Source: Aquincola tertiaricarbonis
GTDB taxonomy: Bacteria > Pseudomonadota > Gammaproteobacteria > Burkholderiales > Burkholderiaceae_C
Direction of reading: 5' to 3'
DNA length: 64,000 bases
Assembly: GCF_000969605.1 (NCBI RefSeq)
Contig: NZ_JZUE01000013.1
Location: forward strand, 1 to 64,000
Positions within the stretch are counted from its first letter, which is position 1, and each line of letters starts with the position of its first letter. A model generated the notes under the pieces. The model saw nothing but the letters and a program-made list of their open reading frames with translations. It was not told the origin of the DNA and did not search any database. Position numbers and translations under genes: made by a program. Below are positions 24,540 through 33,472 of the stretch, piece after piece.

Positions 24540-25961
24540 CTACGAGCGCGTGACGCGCACCACTTCTTCGGGCGAGGTGATGCCCGCAGCCACCAGCCGG
24601 TCGCCGTCCTCGCGCATGGAGCGCAGGCCGGTGGTGCGCGCAGCGGCGGTGAGCTCGCTCTCGGCGGCGCGTTCGTGAATCAGCGCGCTCACCTTGCCGT
24701 CGGCGGCCATCAGCTCGTACACGCCGGTGCGGCCCTTGTAGCCGCTCATGCTGCAGGCCGGGCAGCCCACCGGGTGCCACTGGCCATGCTCGTCCTGCCG
24801 CTTGCAGGCCGGGCACAGCTTGCGCACCAGGCGCTGGGCCAGCACGCCCAGCAGGCTGGAGCTGAGCAGGAAGGGCTCGACCCCCATGTCGGTCAGGCGG
24901 GTGACGGCGCTGGGCGCGTCATTGGTGTGCAGCGTGGCCAGCACCAGGTGGCCGGTGAGCGAGGCCTGGATGGCGATCTGCGCGGTCTCGAAGTCGCGGA
25001 TCTCGCCGATCATGATCACGTCCGGGTCCTGGCGCAGGATGGCGCGCAGGGCCTTGGCGAAGGTGAGGTCGATCTTGGCGTTGACCTGCGTCTGGCCGAT
25101 GCCCGGCAGCTCGTATTCGATCGGGTCTTCCACCGTCAGCACGTTGGTGGTGCTGGTGTCCACCCGGGCCAGCGAGGCGTACAGCGTGGTGGTCTTGCCC
25201 GAGCCGGTGGGGCCCGTGACCAGCACGATGCCGTGCGGCTGCTTGATCAGGCGGTCGAAGGCCGAGAGCACGTCGCCGCTCATGCCCAGGCCTTCCAGCG
25301 TGAACTTGGATTCGGTCTTGTCCAGCAGCCGCAGCACCGCGCGCTCGCCGTGGGCGCTGGGCAGGGTGGACACCCGCACGTCGATGGCGCGGCCGCCGAT
25401 GCGCAGGCTGATGCGGCCGTCCTGCGGCATGCGCTTCTCGGCGATGTCCAGCTCGGCCATGATCTTCAGCCGCGAGATCAGCGCCGCATGCAGCGCGCGG
25501 TTGGGCTGCACCACCTCGCGCAGCGTGCCGTCCACCCGGAAGCGCACCGAGCTGCTGCGCTCGTAGGGCTCGATGTGGATGTCGCTGGCGCCGTCCTTCG
25601 CGGCCTGCGTCAGCAGCGCATTCAGCATGCGGATGATGGGCGCGTCGTTGGCCGCTTCCAGCAGGTCTTCCACCGCGGGCAGGTCCTGCATCAGCCGGCT
25701 CAGGTCGACCGCGCTTTCCACTTCGCCCACCACCGTGGCGGCGCTGGATTCGCCGCCGGCATAGGCGCTGGCGATGCGCTGCGACAGCGTGGCGCTGGGC
25801 TCGCGCTCGAAGGCGGCGATGTCGTACAGCCGCACCACTTCCGACAGCGCGGTGGCCGGCGAGGTGTCGCCGCAGTACAGCGTCAGCTGCTCGCCGTTGT
25901 CTTCGAGCAGCAGCGTATGGGCCTTGGCAAAGGCATACGGAAGGGGGTGCCTCGCGCTCAT
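24540..25961 (-). CDS. gspE: Type II secretion ATPase GspE
   Basis: GspE is the cytoplasmic secretion ATPase that powers pseudopilus assembly. It has 473 residues. Walker A is GPTGSGKTTTLY, and the Asp box and Walker B are seen in QDPDVIMIGEIRDFETAQ. The His box is TGHLVLATLHTND. The zinc-binding four-Cys element is CPACKRQ...GCPAC, typical of type II (not type IV pilus) ATPases. The N-terminal domain that docks on GspL is present but short. It lies 16 bases downstream of gspD and five bases ahead of gspF. Confidence 0.95.
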   Translation of the reverse strand: MSARHPLPYAFAKAHTLLLEDNGEQLTLYCGDTSPATALSEVVRLYDIAAFEREPSATLSQRIASAYAGGESSAATVVGEVESAVDLSRLMQDLPAVEDLLEAANDAPIIRMLNALLTQAAKDGASDIHIEPYERSSSVRFRVDGTLREVVQPNRALHAALISRLKIMAELDIAEKRMPQDGRISLRIGGRAIDVRVSTLPSAHGERAVLRLLDKTESKFTLEGLGMSGDVLSAFDRLIKQPHGIVLVTGPTGSGKTTTLYASLARVDTSTTNVLTVEDPIEYELPGIGQTQVNAKIDLTFAKALRAILRQDPDVIMIGEIRDFETAQIAIQASLTGHLVLATLHTNDAPSAVTRLTDMGVEPFLLSSSLLGVLAQRLVRKLCPACKRQDEHGQWHPVGCPACSMSGYKGRTGVYELMAADGKVSALIHERAAESELTAAARTTGLRSMREDGDRLVAAGITSPEEVVRVTRS

Positions 25962-25977
25962 CGCGACTCCTTGATGT

Positions 25978-28218
25978 TCAGCGCGGCGCGGAGGCCGCGC
26001 CTTCCGGCGGCAGCACGCCCTGGCCCAGCGGTGCCGGCACGGGGGCGGCCGGCTGCGGCGGCAAGGCGGGCAGCACCGGCGCCTCGTTCACCGGGATCAC
26101 CACGCTGGGCGTGGGCTGGCCGCTCTGCTGCAGCGCGCGGATGGATTCGTAGCGGTCGATGGTCAGCGAATTGGCAGTGGCCTGGTCGCGGATGACCACC
26201 GGGCGCAGGAACACCATCAGGTTGGTCTTCACGCGCTTGCGCTGCTCGTTGCGGAACAGGTTGCCCACCACCGGCAGGCCGCTCAGGCCGGGGATGCGGT
26301 CCTCGCCGTCGGTGTACTCGTCCTTCAGCAGGCCGCCCAGCACCATGATCTGGCCGTCGTCCACCACCACGCTGGTCTCGATGCTGCTCTTGTCCGTCGT
26401 GGGGCCGGCGGTGGAGCTGGTGGACAGCACCGACGAGTTCTCCTGGTAGATCGTCATGCGGATGGTGCCGCCTTCGCCGATCTGGCTCTTGATGCGCAGC
26501 GTCAGGCCCACGTCCTGCCGCTCGATGGTCTGGAACGGCGTGACCGTGCTGCTGCCGCCGGTGTTGGCATAGGTGCCGGTGACGAAGGGCACGTTCTGGC
26601 CGATGACGATCTTGGCCTCTTCGTTGTCCAGCGAGATCAGGTTGGGCGTGGACAGCAGGTTCGCGCCGACGTTGTTCTCGAGGAAGTGCGCCACCGCGCC
26701 CAGCGTGAAGGTGCTGCCGATCTTGCGGATCACGCCGACGTTCAGGCCGCTGGCAATGGAGCCCACCGCACCCGCCACGCCCTGCACGCCGCCCGCGGTG
26801 GCCGCCGTCAGCGCCAGGATGTTGTTGCCGCCCACCGAGGAGTTGGTGCCCAGGCCCAGCAGCGTGCTGTCGCCCGTGTTGCCGAACAGGTGCTGCCACT
26901 GCACGCCGAACTGGCCCAGCTTCTCTGCGTTCACCTTCACGATCATCGACTCGACATAGATCTGCGCGCGGCGCGAATCCAGCTGGTCGATGGCCGCGCG
27001 CACCTGTCTGTACAGGGGCTCGGGCGCCGTGATGATCAACGAGTTGGTCGACGGGTCGGCCTGGATGAAGCCGCCGGTGGAAGGCCCCTGGGAGGCCTGC
27101 AGCGGCGCCGTGGCCGCGGAGTTGCCCAGGCCACCGCTGCTGCCGCTGCTGCCGCCGCCGCCGAGGCTGTTGCTGCTGGACAGGCCGCCGGTGTTCTGCA
27201 GGCCGCTGAGTGCGCCGGTGCCGGCATTGCCGGTGTTGGACAGGCCGCTGCTGCCGCCACCGCCGCCGCTGTTGGGCGAGAAGGCGGCGCGCAGCACCGT
27301 GGCCAGCTTCACCGCGTCGGCATTCTTCAGGTACACCACCCAGATGTTGCCGGCGGGGCCGCCGCTCTTCATCGGCTGGTCCAGGCGCTGGATGATGGAG
27401 CGGATCTGCGCCAGCTTCACCGGGTTGGCCGCCCTCACGATCAGCGAGTTGCTGCGCGGATCGGCCAGCACCGAACCGCTGCCGGCACCGGCGCCGCCGG
27501 GGGCCACCGGCACGCCCGGCACCGCCGCGCCGCCGCCGCCGTCGGCCAGCCGCTGCACCAGCGCCGCCATGTCGCTGGCCACCGCATGCTGCAGCGGCAC
27601 CACTTCGATGTCGGTGTTGGCCGGCTGGTCCAGCGCCGAGATGATGCGGCCCAGCCGCTGCAGGTTGTCGGCGTAGTCGGTGATGACCAGCGTGCTGTTG
27701 CTGGGGTTGGCGTTGATGGTGTTGTTGGCGCTGATCAGCGGCCGCAGGATGGCCACGAGGTTGTTGGGGTTCTCGTGGCTCAGCTTGAAGATCTGCGTGA
27801 TGACCTGGTCGCCGCGCGGCTGGCCCTGGCCGATGGTGACGGTGCCGGTCTGCAGCTTGGCATCGGCCTCCGGCACCACCTTGAGCAGGCCGCCGCTTTC
27901 CACCACCGCGAAGCCCAGGCCGCGCAGCGCGGCCAGGTAGTTCTGGTAGGCCACGGTGACGGGCACCGGCTGGTCGCTGTAGACGGTGATGGTGCCCTTG
28001 ACGCGCGGATCCACCAGGAACTGGCGGTCCAGGATGGCGCCGATGGCGCGGGTCACCGCCTCGATGTCGGCATTGACGAAGTTCAGCGTGACGGGCGTGC
28101 TGGCCCGCGCGGCGGCGGCCGAAGCGGGGCGGGTGGGCTGCTGGGCCAGCAGCGGCGGCGGCAGCACCATGCCGGCACAGGCCAGGGCGCCCACCAGCGC
28201 GTGGACTCGATAATTCAT
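25978..28218 (-). CDS. gspD: Type II secretion outer-membrane secretin GspD
   Basis: GspD forms the outer-membrane channel of the type II secretion system. It has 746 residues. The start at 28218 gives MNYRVHALVGALACAGMVLP, a signal peptide; a start at 28251 only adds a polar tail. Domains in order are N0 (VTLNFVNADIEAVTRAIG), N1 to N3 (repeated KH-like units such as SLIVRAANPVKLAQIRSI), and the secretin barrel (VPFVTGTYANTGGSST, MVLGGLLKDEYTDGEDRIPG). The N3 region holds a long Gly/Ser/Asn-rich insertion (about residues 325-385). The C-terminal Pro/Ala-rich tail may be the pilotin contact. No GspS pilotin gene is nearby. It lies four bases after gspN. Confidence 0.95.
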   Translation of the reverse strand: MNYRVHALVGALACAGMVLPPPLLAQQPTRPASAAAARASTPVTLNFVNADIEAVTRAIGAILDRQFLVDPRVKGTITVYSDQPVPVTVAYQNYLAALRGLGFAVVESGGLLKVVPEADAKLQTGTVTIGQGQPRGDQVITQIFKLSHENPNNLVAILRPLISANNTINANPSNSTLVITDYADNLQRLGRIISALDQPANTDIEVVPLQHAVASDMAALVQRLADGGGGAAVPGVPVAPGGAGAGSGSVLADPRSNSLIVRAANPVKLAQIRSIIQRLDQPMKSGGPAGNIWVVYLKNADAVKLATVLRAAFSPNSGGGGGSSGLSNTGNAGTGALSGLQNTGGLSSSNSLGGGGSSGSSGGLGNSAATAPLQASQGPSTGGFIQADPSTNSLIITAPEPLYRQVRAAIDQLDSRRAQIYVESMIVKVNAEKLGQFGVQWQHLFGNTGDSTLLGLGTNSSVGGNNILALTAATAGGVQGVAGAVGSIASGLNVGVIRKIGSTFTLGAVAHFLENNVGANLLSTPNLISLDNEEAKIVIGQNVPFVTGTYANTGGSSTVTPFQTIERQDVGLTLRIKSQIGEGGTIRMTIYQENSSVLSTSSTAGPTTDKSSIETSVVVDDGQIMVLGGLLKDEYTDGEDRIPGLSGLPVVGNLFRNEQRKRVKTNLMVFLRPVVIRDQATANSLTIDRYESIRALQQSGQPTPSVVIPVNEAPVLPALPPQPAAPVPAPLGQGVLPPEGAASAPR

Positions 28219-28222
28219 GAAG

Positions 28223-29095
28223 TCATCCGATCGAGATGACGGACGACGCACCTTGGCGTCGCCCGACGATGTTCAGCAGATTGGACAGCGCCCCCTCCTG
28301 GCCTTCGGCAGCCCGGAGTTCGCCGCGAAAACGCAGCCGCCCTTCGCCCCACTGCCCCTGGCCGCTGGCCTGCAGCGCGCCTTCGAGCGTGGTGAGCGTG
28401 ATTGTGGACGCGGCGCCGCTGGCGGCGTCGCCGCGCAGCAGCACCTGGTAGCTGCCCAGCGTGTCCAGCGGGGCCAGCGGCGTGGCCGCATTGCCCAGTT
28501 CCAGCGTGGCTTCGCCGGTGAAGCGGGTGCGGCCGGCCACCTGTTCAATGGTCAGGCCCGGTGTGCGCAGGCGCACGGTGCCGCTGAGCTGCACCGCGTT
28601 CCAGGGCGTGCCCAGGCCGGCCAGCCAGGCCGCCGGCCATTGACCCACCAGGCCGCCGTTGGGCGGCGGCAGCACCGTCACCTGCATCTGGCCCAGGCCG
28701 GGGCGCAGCTGCAGCACCAGCGGCGCGGCCAGGCAGCAGGGCTGGCGCACCTGCAGCTCCAGCGTGCGGCCGTGCCAGTGCAGCGACCATTCCAGCCGGC
28801 CGGGCAGCGACAGCGCGGTGCGGCTTTCCGGCCCGGCGGTGAACACCGGCAGCGCGCTGCCGGACCACACGGTGCCGCGGGTCTGCGTCAGCAGCAGGTG
28901 CTCGTCGGTGGCCGATGACAGGGCCCGCGACAGCCAGGCCGCCGGCGCGAAGGCCACCACGCCGGCCAGCAGGCCCAGGGTGGCGCCCAGCACCGCCCAG
29001 CGGCGCGCGCGGTGCGGCCGGCCGGTCTCGGGCATGGCCAGCGTCGCCGGCAGGCGGGCGGCGCGGCGTGGACGAAGCGCGTTCCAGCGCGTCAT
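28223..29095 (-). CDS. gspN: Type II secretion protein GspN
   Basis: GspN is an accessory inner-membrane protein of some type II secretion systems. It is 290 residues long, with one N-terminal membrane helix (about 33-53) and a large periplasmic beta-rich domain. The typical stretch LTQTRGTVWSGSA lies soon after the helix. The start at 29095 overlaps the gspM stop in ATGA. It lies just ahead of gspD in the operon, as in other Burkholderiales clusters. Confidence 0.88.
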   Translation of the reverse strand: MTRWNALRPRRAARLPATLAMPETGRPHRARRWAVLGATLGLLAGVVAFAPAAWLSRALSSATDEHLLLTQTRGTVWSGSALPVFTAGPESRTALSLPGRLEWSLHWHGRTLELQVRQPCCLAAPLVLQLRPGLGQMQVTVLPPPNGGLVGQWPAAWLAGLGTPWNAVQLSGTVRLRTPGLTIEQVAGRTRFTGEATLELGNAATPLAPLDTLGSYQVLLRGDAASGAASTITLTTLEGALQASGQGQWGEGRLRFRGELRAAEGQEGALSNLLNIVGRRQGASSVISIG

Positions 29096-29610
29096 GGATT
29101 GCTGCCCGGCAGCGCCACCACCAGCGTGCCGGAATGGCCTTGCGGGCCACGGGTCAGGTTCGCTTCCACCGGCCGCGCGCGGGCGCCGCTGCGGGCCTCG
29201 GCCAGCCAGCGCCGCAGCTGCTCGCCGTTGGCATTGGCCAGCGTGAGCGTGGCGCGGTCGCCGATGACCTGCAGCTTGCCGACGTCGCCCAGCCGTTCGG
29301 TGCTGGCGCGCAGGGCTTCGCTGGCCTGCGCCAGGTTCAGCCGGGGCGCGGCGCGCAGCTGCTCGCTCTCGGCGGCCTCGCGGCGCATCTGCTGCAGCTG
29401 GGCTTCCAGCCGATCGATCTCGGCCGGCGCGGTGCGCAGCGTGGTCCAGGCCGGCTGCACGAACAGCAGCCACACCAGCGCCACGCCAACGACCAGCGCC
29501 AGCGCGGCGATCAGCCGGCGCTCCCGCTGCCCCAGGCTGCGCCAGCGCGCCCGCAGCTGTGCACGCACCGCGGCCAGGCCGCCTTGGGCGGGGGTGAGGA
29601 CGGCATTCAT
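29092..29610 (-). CDS. gspM: Type II secretion protein GspM
   Basis: GspM is a bitopic inner-membrane protein that binds and stabilises GspL. The 172 residues comprise a short cytoplasmic tail and one helix (about 33-50, LIAALALVVGVALVWLLF). A coiled coil (EIDRLEAQLQQMRREA) and a ferredoxin-like periplasmic domain follow. It overlaps gspN by four bases and follows gspL after a 61-base gap. Confidence 0.9.
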   Translation of the reverse strand: MNAVLTPAQGGLAAVRAQLRARWRSLGQRERRLIAALALVVGVALVWLLFVQPAWTTLRTAPAEIDRLEAQLQQMRREAAESEQLRAAPRLNLAQASEALRASTERLGDVGKLQVIGDRATLTLANANGEQLRRWLAEARSGARARPVEANLTRGPQGHSGTLVVALPGSNP

Positions 29611-29671
29611 GACGTCTGCCTCCCGCTCGGGGAGAAGCCGGGCCGCCCGAGGGCCCTGAGGTGGATGTGGC

Positions 29672-30913
29672 TCATGACGTGCGCCCCGTGGGTGCGCGGC
29701 TGACGGTGAGGGTGCCGGCGGACTCTTCCACCTGCCAGCCCGCGGGCCGCAGCTGGCCGCGGAACTCCTCGATCTGCTGCGGGCCCCAGTCCAGCGCGGT
29801 GAAGCTGAGCCGGCCGGGCTCGAAGCGCAGTGAAGCGGCCGGCGCCGCGCCCACCGGCCAGGCCGATGCCGCCACGTTCAGCAGGCCCTCCAGGTCGGTC
29901 TCGCCCGGCTTGCCTGCGGCCACGCGCAGTTGCTCGGTCTCGCGCGCCATCTGCAGCGGCGCATCCAGCACCGCCCGCACCTGCGGATGCGCGGTGCGCA
30001 GCACCTGCAGCATCGCCAGGCGGCGGCTTTCGATCTCTCCCCGTTCATGCCAGGCCCACAGGTTCAGGCCCACGATCTGCACCACCACCAGCGATGCCAG
30101 GCCCCAGCGCACCGGCCGGAAGGCGGGGCTCATGAAGCGGCGCCACGCCTCCCGCACAGCCTGCATGCCGCGGTGCCGGGGCGCCAGGTCGAACTGCCGC
30201 AGGTTCCAGCGGGAGCGCACCGCCTGCAGCGCACGCTCGTCGTCCGACAGCACCTGCACCGGCGCGCCCAGCCATTGCTCGGCGGCGCCGGCAGCGCCCG
30301 GCGTGGCACTCCAGCGGGCCGCGGTGGCCTGCCATTGCGGCAGCATCTGCCTTGCGAGGCCGCCGTTCAGGCCCAGGGTGAGCACGCCATCGGCATCGGC
30401 CCAGGTGAGCACCGGCGCGGCATCGGCATCGCCCTGCAACGGTTCCGCCAAGTGGCCCAGCGCCGCTTCGTCGGGCCAGGCCGCCGGCAGCACCCGCTCC
30501 ACGCTGAGGCCCGCGGTCTCCAGCGTGGCCAGGTGCAGCGCCAGCCAGGCACGCGGCATGGCCGCGATCCAGGTGGGCTGGCCGGCGGCCGCGCCGGGCG
30601 CCACCGCCAGGTGCAGCGCCTCGGCATCCTCCAGCAGGGCTTCCTCCAGCACGCCCACCAGCGCGGCGCGCAGGCGGGCGGCCGGCGCACGCGGCAAGGT
30701 GATGCGCTGCCAGCTCACGTCGGTGTCGGCCAGCACGGCCACCACGGTGTCGGCCTTGGGCAGCAGCGCCGGCGCACAGCGCCCGGCACCGGACACGGCC
30801 AGGCCATCGCTGCTCAGCACGTAGGCGTATTCACTGGCCGTTCGCTCCACCGGCTCGGCGCGCCCCGGCTGCAGACGGTCGCGGGGCGGGATCTTGACAA
30901 CAAGAATGGACAT
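29672..30913 (-). CDS. gspL: Type II secretion protein GspL
   Basis: GspL anchors the GspE ATPase to the membrane. It has 413 residues. The cytoplasmic actin-like half includes SWQRITLPRAPAARLRAAL and LEEALLEDAEALHLAV, followed by one membrane helix (about 265-285, WGLASLVVVQIVGLNLWAW). The periplasmic ferredoxin-like domain contacts GspM. An 89-base gap separates it from gspK. This is the largest gap in the operon and is less GC-rich than its surroundings, so an internal promoter is possible. Confidence 0.92.
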   Translation of the reverse strand: MSILVVKIPPRDRLQPGRAEPVERTASEYAYVLSSDGLAVSGAGRCAPALLPKADTVVAVLADTDVSWQRITLPRAPAARLRAALVGVLEEALLEDAEALHLAVAPGAAAGQPTWIAAMPRAWLALHLATLETAGLSVERVLPAAWPDEAALGHLAEPLQGDADAAPVLTWADADGVLTLGLNGGLARQMLPQWQATAARWSATPGAAGAAEQWLGAPVQVLSDDERALQAVRSRWNLRQFDLAPRHRGMQAVREAWRRFMSPAFRPVRWGLASLVVVQIVGLNLWAWHERGEIESRRLAMLQVLRTAHPQVRAVLDAPLQMARETEQLRVAAGKPGETDLEGLLNVAASAWPVGAAPAASLRFEPGRLSFTALDWGPQQIEEFRGQLRPAGWQVEESAGTLTVSRAPTGRTS

Positions 30914-31002
30914 GGGTGCCTGAGGCTAACGTCTTTGAATGACAGCAGCAATTGGAAAAGGAAAGCGATTCCGTTTCTGCTTGGTGCTCGCCGCAGCGTG
31001 CA

Positions 31003-31992
31003 TCATGAGCCGAAGGTCTCGTCGAGGGCCCGGCGTTCCTCGCGGCGCACGACCACCGTGCGCGGCGTGCGCTCGAGCAGCCATGCCTGGCGGGAGTATT
31101 CGTCGCCGATGCGCAGGGAAGCATCCACCTCGAACCAGTTGGACTTCACATCCAGTGCGATGGTCTTTTCCAGCACCTCCTTGCCCAGGATCTCGGTGAT
31201 GCGCGCGGTGTTCTCGAACCCTTTGTTGCCTGGCGAGCGGCTGCGTTCCTGCTCCAGCCGCTGCGCGCTGCCGATGTCGATGTTGAGCGCAGCACTCAGC
31301 ACCATCGCCGGCGCGGTGTTGATGTTCAGCGACGTGCGCACCGGCAGGATGTCCACCCAGGGCCGCAGCGCCTTGATGGCGCCGGGCTCCACGCCCAGCC
31401 AGCTCAGCTGCGACAGGTGCACCGGTGCCACCGCTGCATCCGGCTGCACCGCCTGCTGCGACCAGGCCCGCAGCAGGCCTTCGGCGATGCGGTCGGCCAT
31501 CTCGGCCGGCAGCCCCGCGTTGCTGCACAGCCGCCGCAACGCGTTGTGCTGCAGCGGGTCCAGCTCGTTCTTGTCGGTCACCAGGTTGTAGAGGTTCAGC
31601 CGGCCCTGCACGTCGGTGATGCCGCCACGCACGAAGGCACGCATCACCGGCTGCTCGGTGGGCGAGCGGTCGTTGCCGGCGATCAGGGACGACAGCTCCG
31701 TCTCGGGCAGCCGGGTGGCCCAGCCTTCGCCCAGGTGGTCGGTGGCCGCGCTGCTCACCGTGTCGCGGCGCAGGATCCAGCGTGCCATCTCCAGCGCACC
31801 GCGCGCGACGCGGGCCGTCTGCTCATGTGCCCGCTCGGCGGCCTCCACCCGGATGGCGCGGTCCTGCTGGTACATCATGCCGGCCGCCAGCGTGGCCACC
31901 AGCGTGAGGATGATCATGGCCATCAGCAGCGCCGCGCCATGCTGGCGGCGGCGCGGTTGTCTAGACAGGTGGCGGAGCGGCAGCTGGCGCAT
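31003..31992 (-). CDS. gspK: Type II secretion minor pseudopilin GspK
   Basis: GspK caps the tip of the pseudopilus. The protein of 329 residues has a type III signal with cleavage after a Gly (RRRQHGAALLMAMIILTLVA), without the Glu5 of the other pseudopilins, as is normal for GspK. A large globular domain follows, with the helical insert and the conserved NINTAPAMVLSAAL. The start at 31992 lies two bases behind the gspJ stop. A TTGTCTAGACAG element (31957-31968) lies within its first codons. Confidence 0.93.
   Translation of the reverse strand: MRQLPLRHLSRQPRRRQHGAALLMAMIILTLVATLAAGMMYQQDRAIRVEAAERAHEQTARVARGALEMARWILRRDTVSSAATDHLGEGWATRLPETELSSLIAGNDRSPTEQPVMRAFVRGGITDVQGRLNLYNLVTDKNELDPLQHNALRRLCSNAGLPAEMADRIAEGLLRAWSQQAVQPDAAVAPVHLSQLSWLGVEPGAIKALRPWVDILPVRTSLNINTAPAMVLSAALNIDIGSAQRLEQERSRSPGNKGFENTARITEILGKEVLEKTIALDVKSNWFEVDASLRIGDEYSRQAWLLERTPRTVVVRREERRALDETFGS
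31957..31968. promoter_or_regulatory. TTGTCTAGACAG element inside the gspK 5' coding region
   Basis: This is the third copy of the TTGTCTAGACA(A/G) element. It falls within codons 9-12 of gspK, in the signal-peptide tail. It may be a chance coding match or a regulatory site inside the operon. Confidence 0.35.
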
Positions 31993-31994
31993 GG

Positions 31995-32624
31995 TCAGTT
32001 GGTGGCTTGCACGCCCGGCAGCGGAATGCGCGGCAGCGCAGTGTCGCGCGTCACCTGGCCGCTCAGCTCGCCCTGCAGCTGCATCTCCAGCCGCACCGCC
32101 AGCGGCACCGCCGATTCCTGCGTGGATTCGCAGTTGTTCAGGCCCGGGCCGCCGTCGCTGCAATAGGTCTGCCAGCGGGCGACGCCCTCCAGCAGCGTGA
32201 GCTGGGCGCTCTCGTTGCCCATCAGCTGCTGGCTGCGCAACCAGTACTCCTGCAGCTCGGCCACCCGCGTGGTGGAAGGGCTGGCCCAGCGCTGCAGCCG
32301 GCCGGCACGCACCTGCCACACCACCACCTGCACGCCGGTGGGCGTGGTGCGCGCGAAGCGGGCCACCTGGTTGGCCAGGTACAGCGGCGGAATGCTGCGG
32401 GTGGCATGCAGCGCCTGCAGGTCGGCCTGCCACTGCGCCAGCACTGTGCCCAGGCGCAGCGTGCGGTCCACGCTGGCCTGCGCCACGGTGCGCGAGCGGG
32501 AGATGGCGTCCACCCCCTGCCACGCCATGCCCGCCATCACGGCCATGATGAACATCGCCACCAGCACCTCCACCAGGGTGAAGCCGCGCTGGCCGGGGGC
32601 AGGCCGGGTGCAGTGGCGCCGCAT
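31995..32624 (-). CDS. gspJ: Type II secretion minor pseudopilin GspJ
   Basis: GspJ is part of the pseudopilus tip complex. The 209-residue protein has the prepilin signal QRGFTLVEVLVAMFIMA with Glu5 present. A globular domain with the pair of Cys residues in TYCSDGGPGLNNCE follows. The start at 32624 lies two bases after the gspI stop. Confidence 0.93.
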   Translation of the reverse strand: MRRHCTRPAPGQRGFTLVEVLVAMFIMAVMAGMAWQGVDAISRSRTVAQASVDRTLRLGTVLAQWQADLQALHATRSIPPLYLANQVARFARTTPTGVQVVVWQVRAGRLQRWASPSTTRVAELQEYWLRSQQLMGNESAQLTLLEGVARWQTYCSDGGPGLNNCESTQESAVPLAVRLEMQLQGELSGQVTRDTALPRIPLPGVQATN

Positions 32625-32626
32625 GG

Positions 32627-32995
32627 TCAGTACCGGTACATGCCGGTGGACAGCGTGACCAGCGGGACATCGTTCTCGTTGGCCACCACCGCCTCCACCA
32701 CCCGCAGGTCGGCATTCATGGTGGCGCGCACCACCAGCCTGCCGCGGTACACGCGGCCCAGCTGCTCGCATTCGAACCGCGTTTCGCCGATGCCCGGATA
32801 GGAGCCGGTGCGGGTGGTGATGGTGACCAGCTGGTTGTCCGCGCACCATTGCGCGGCCATCACCTCCGACAGCCGCTGCGCGTTGTCGGTCAGCGAGGCC
32901 GCGGCCTTCAGGCCGGTGCCCACCGCCACCGCCACGATCACCAGGGCCACCAGCACCTCGATCAGCGTGAAGCCGCGCTCGGCGCGCCGGTTCAT
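32627..32995 (-). CDS. gspI: Type II secretion minor pseudopilin GspI
   Basis: GspI nucleates the pseudopilus tip complex with GspJ and GspK. It has 122 residues, a prepilin cleavage site before FTLIEVLVALVIVA (Glu5 present), and a small globular domain. Its start overlaps the gspH stop in ATGA. Confidence 0.93.
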   Translation of the reverse strand: MNRRAERGFTLIEVLVALVIVAVAVGTGLKAAASLTDNAQRLSEVMAAQWCADNQLVTITTRTGSYPGIGETRFECEQLGRVYRGRLVVRATMNADLRVVEAVVANENDVPLVTLSTGMYRY

Positions 32996-33465
32996 GGCGC
33001 GGCGTCCGTGGCGATGGCAAAGGGGCCCAGGCCGTCGGTGGCCAGGGTGATGCGCTGGTCTTCCAGGCCCAGCACGATGCGCTGGGCGCCGATCAGCGGC
33101 TCCGGGCCCAGCACCACCACGCGGCTGCCCACGATGTCGGCGGTGACGCCGGGCGTCATCCAGCGCATCTCGCGCACCCGCTCGCGCGGATCGCCGGGCA
33201 GGTTCACGAAACGGAAGTCGGTGCCATCCGCGTTGGGGCCGCTGCTCAGTTCCCAGCGCACCGCCAGCTGGCCGGCACGGGCCTGGGCGCGCGCGCCCTC
33301 CAGCAGCGCGGCCAGGCGCTCGGCCTCGCGCTCCAGCCGCACCTGCGAGCCATCACGCAGCGCCAGGCTGGCCACGCCCACGGCGATGGCGATCAGCGCC
33401 ACCACCACCATCAGCTCGATCAGCGTGAAGCCGCGTGCGCGAGCGGCCCGGCGTTGCCGTGCCAT
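32992..33465 (-). CDS. gspH: Type II secretion minor pseudopilin GspH
   Basis: GspH is a minor pseudopilin that links the tip complex to the GspG fibre. The start at 33465 (MARQRRAARARGFTLIELMV) gives the short basic leader expected before the cleavage site; a start at 33510 would give an over-long leader. The protein has 157 residues and Glu5. It lies seven bases after the gspG stop. Confidence 0.93.
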   Translation of the reverse strand: MARQRRAARARGFTLIELMVVVALIAIAVGVASLALRDGSQVRLEREAERLAALLEGARAQARAGQLAVRWELSSGPNADGTDFRFVNLPGDPRERVREMRWMTPGVTADIVGSRVVVLGPEPLIGAQRIVLGLEDQRITLATDGLGPFAIATDAAP

Positions 33466-33472
33466 GCCGGGC

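Noticed and set aside
27100-27285. Possible short tandem repeat or CRISPR-like pattern in the gspD gene
   Set aside because: It is the Gly/Ser/Asn-rich linker of the secretin N3 region. Units are irregular and in frame, without spacers of constant length.
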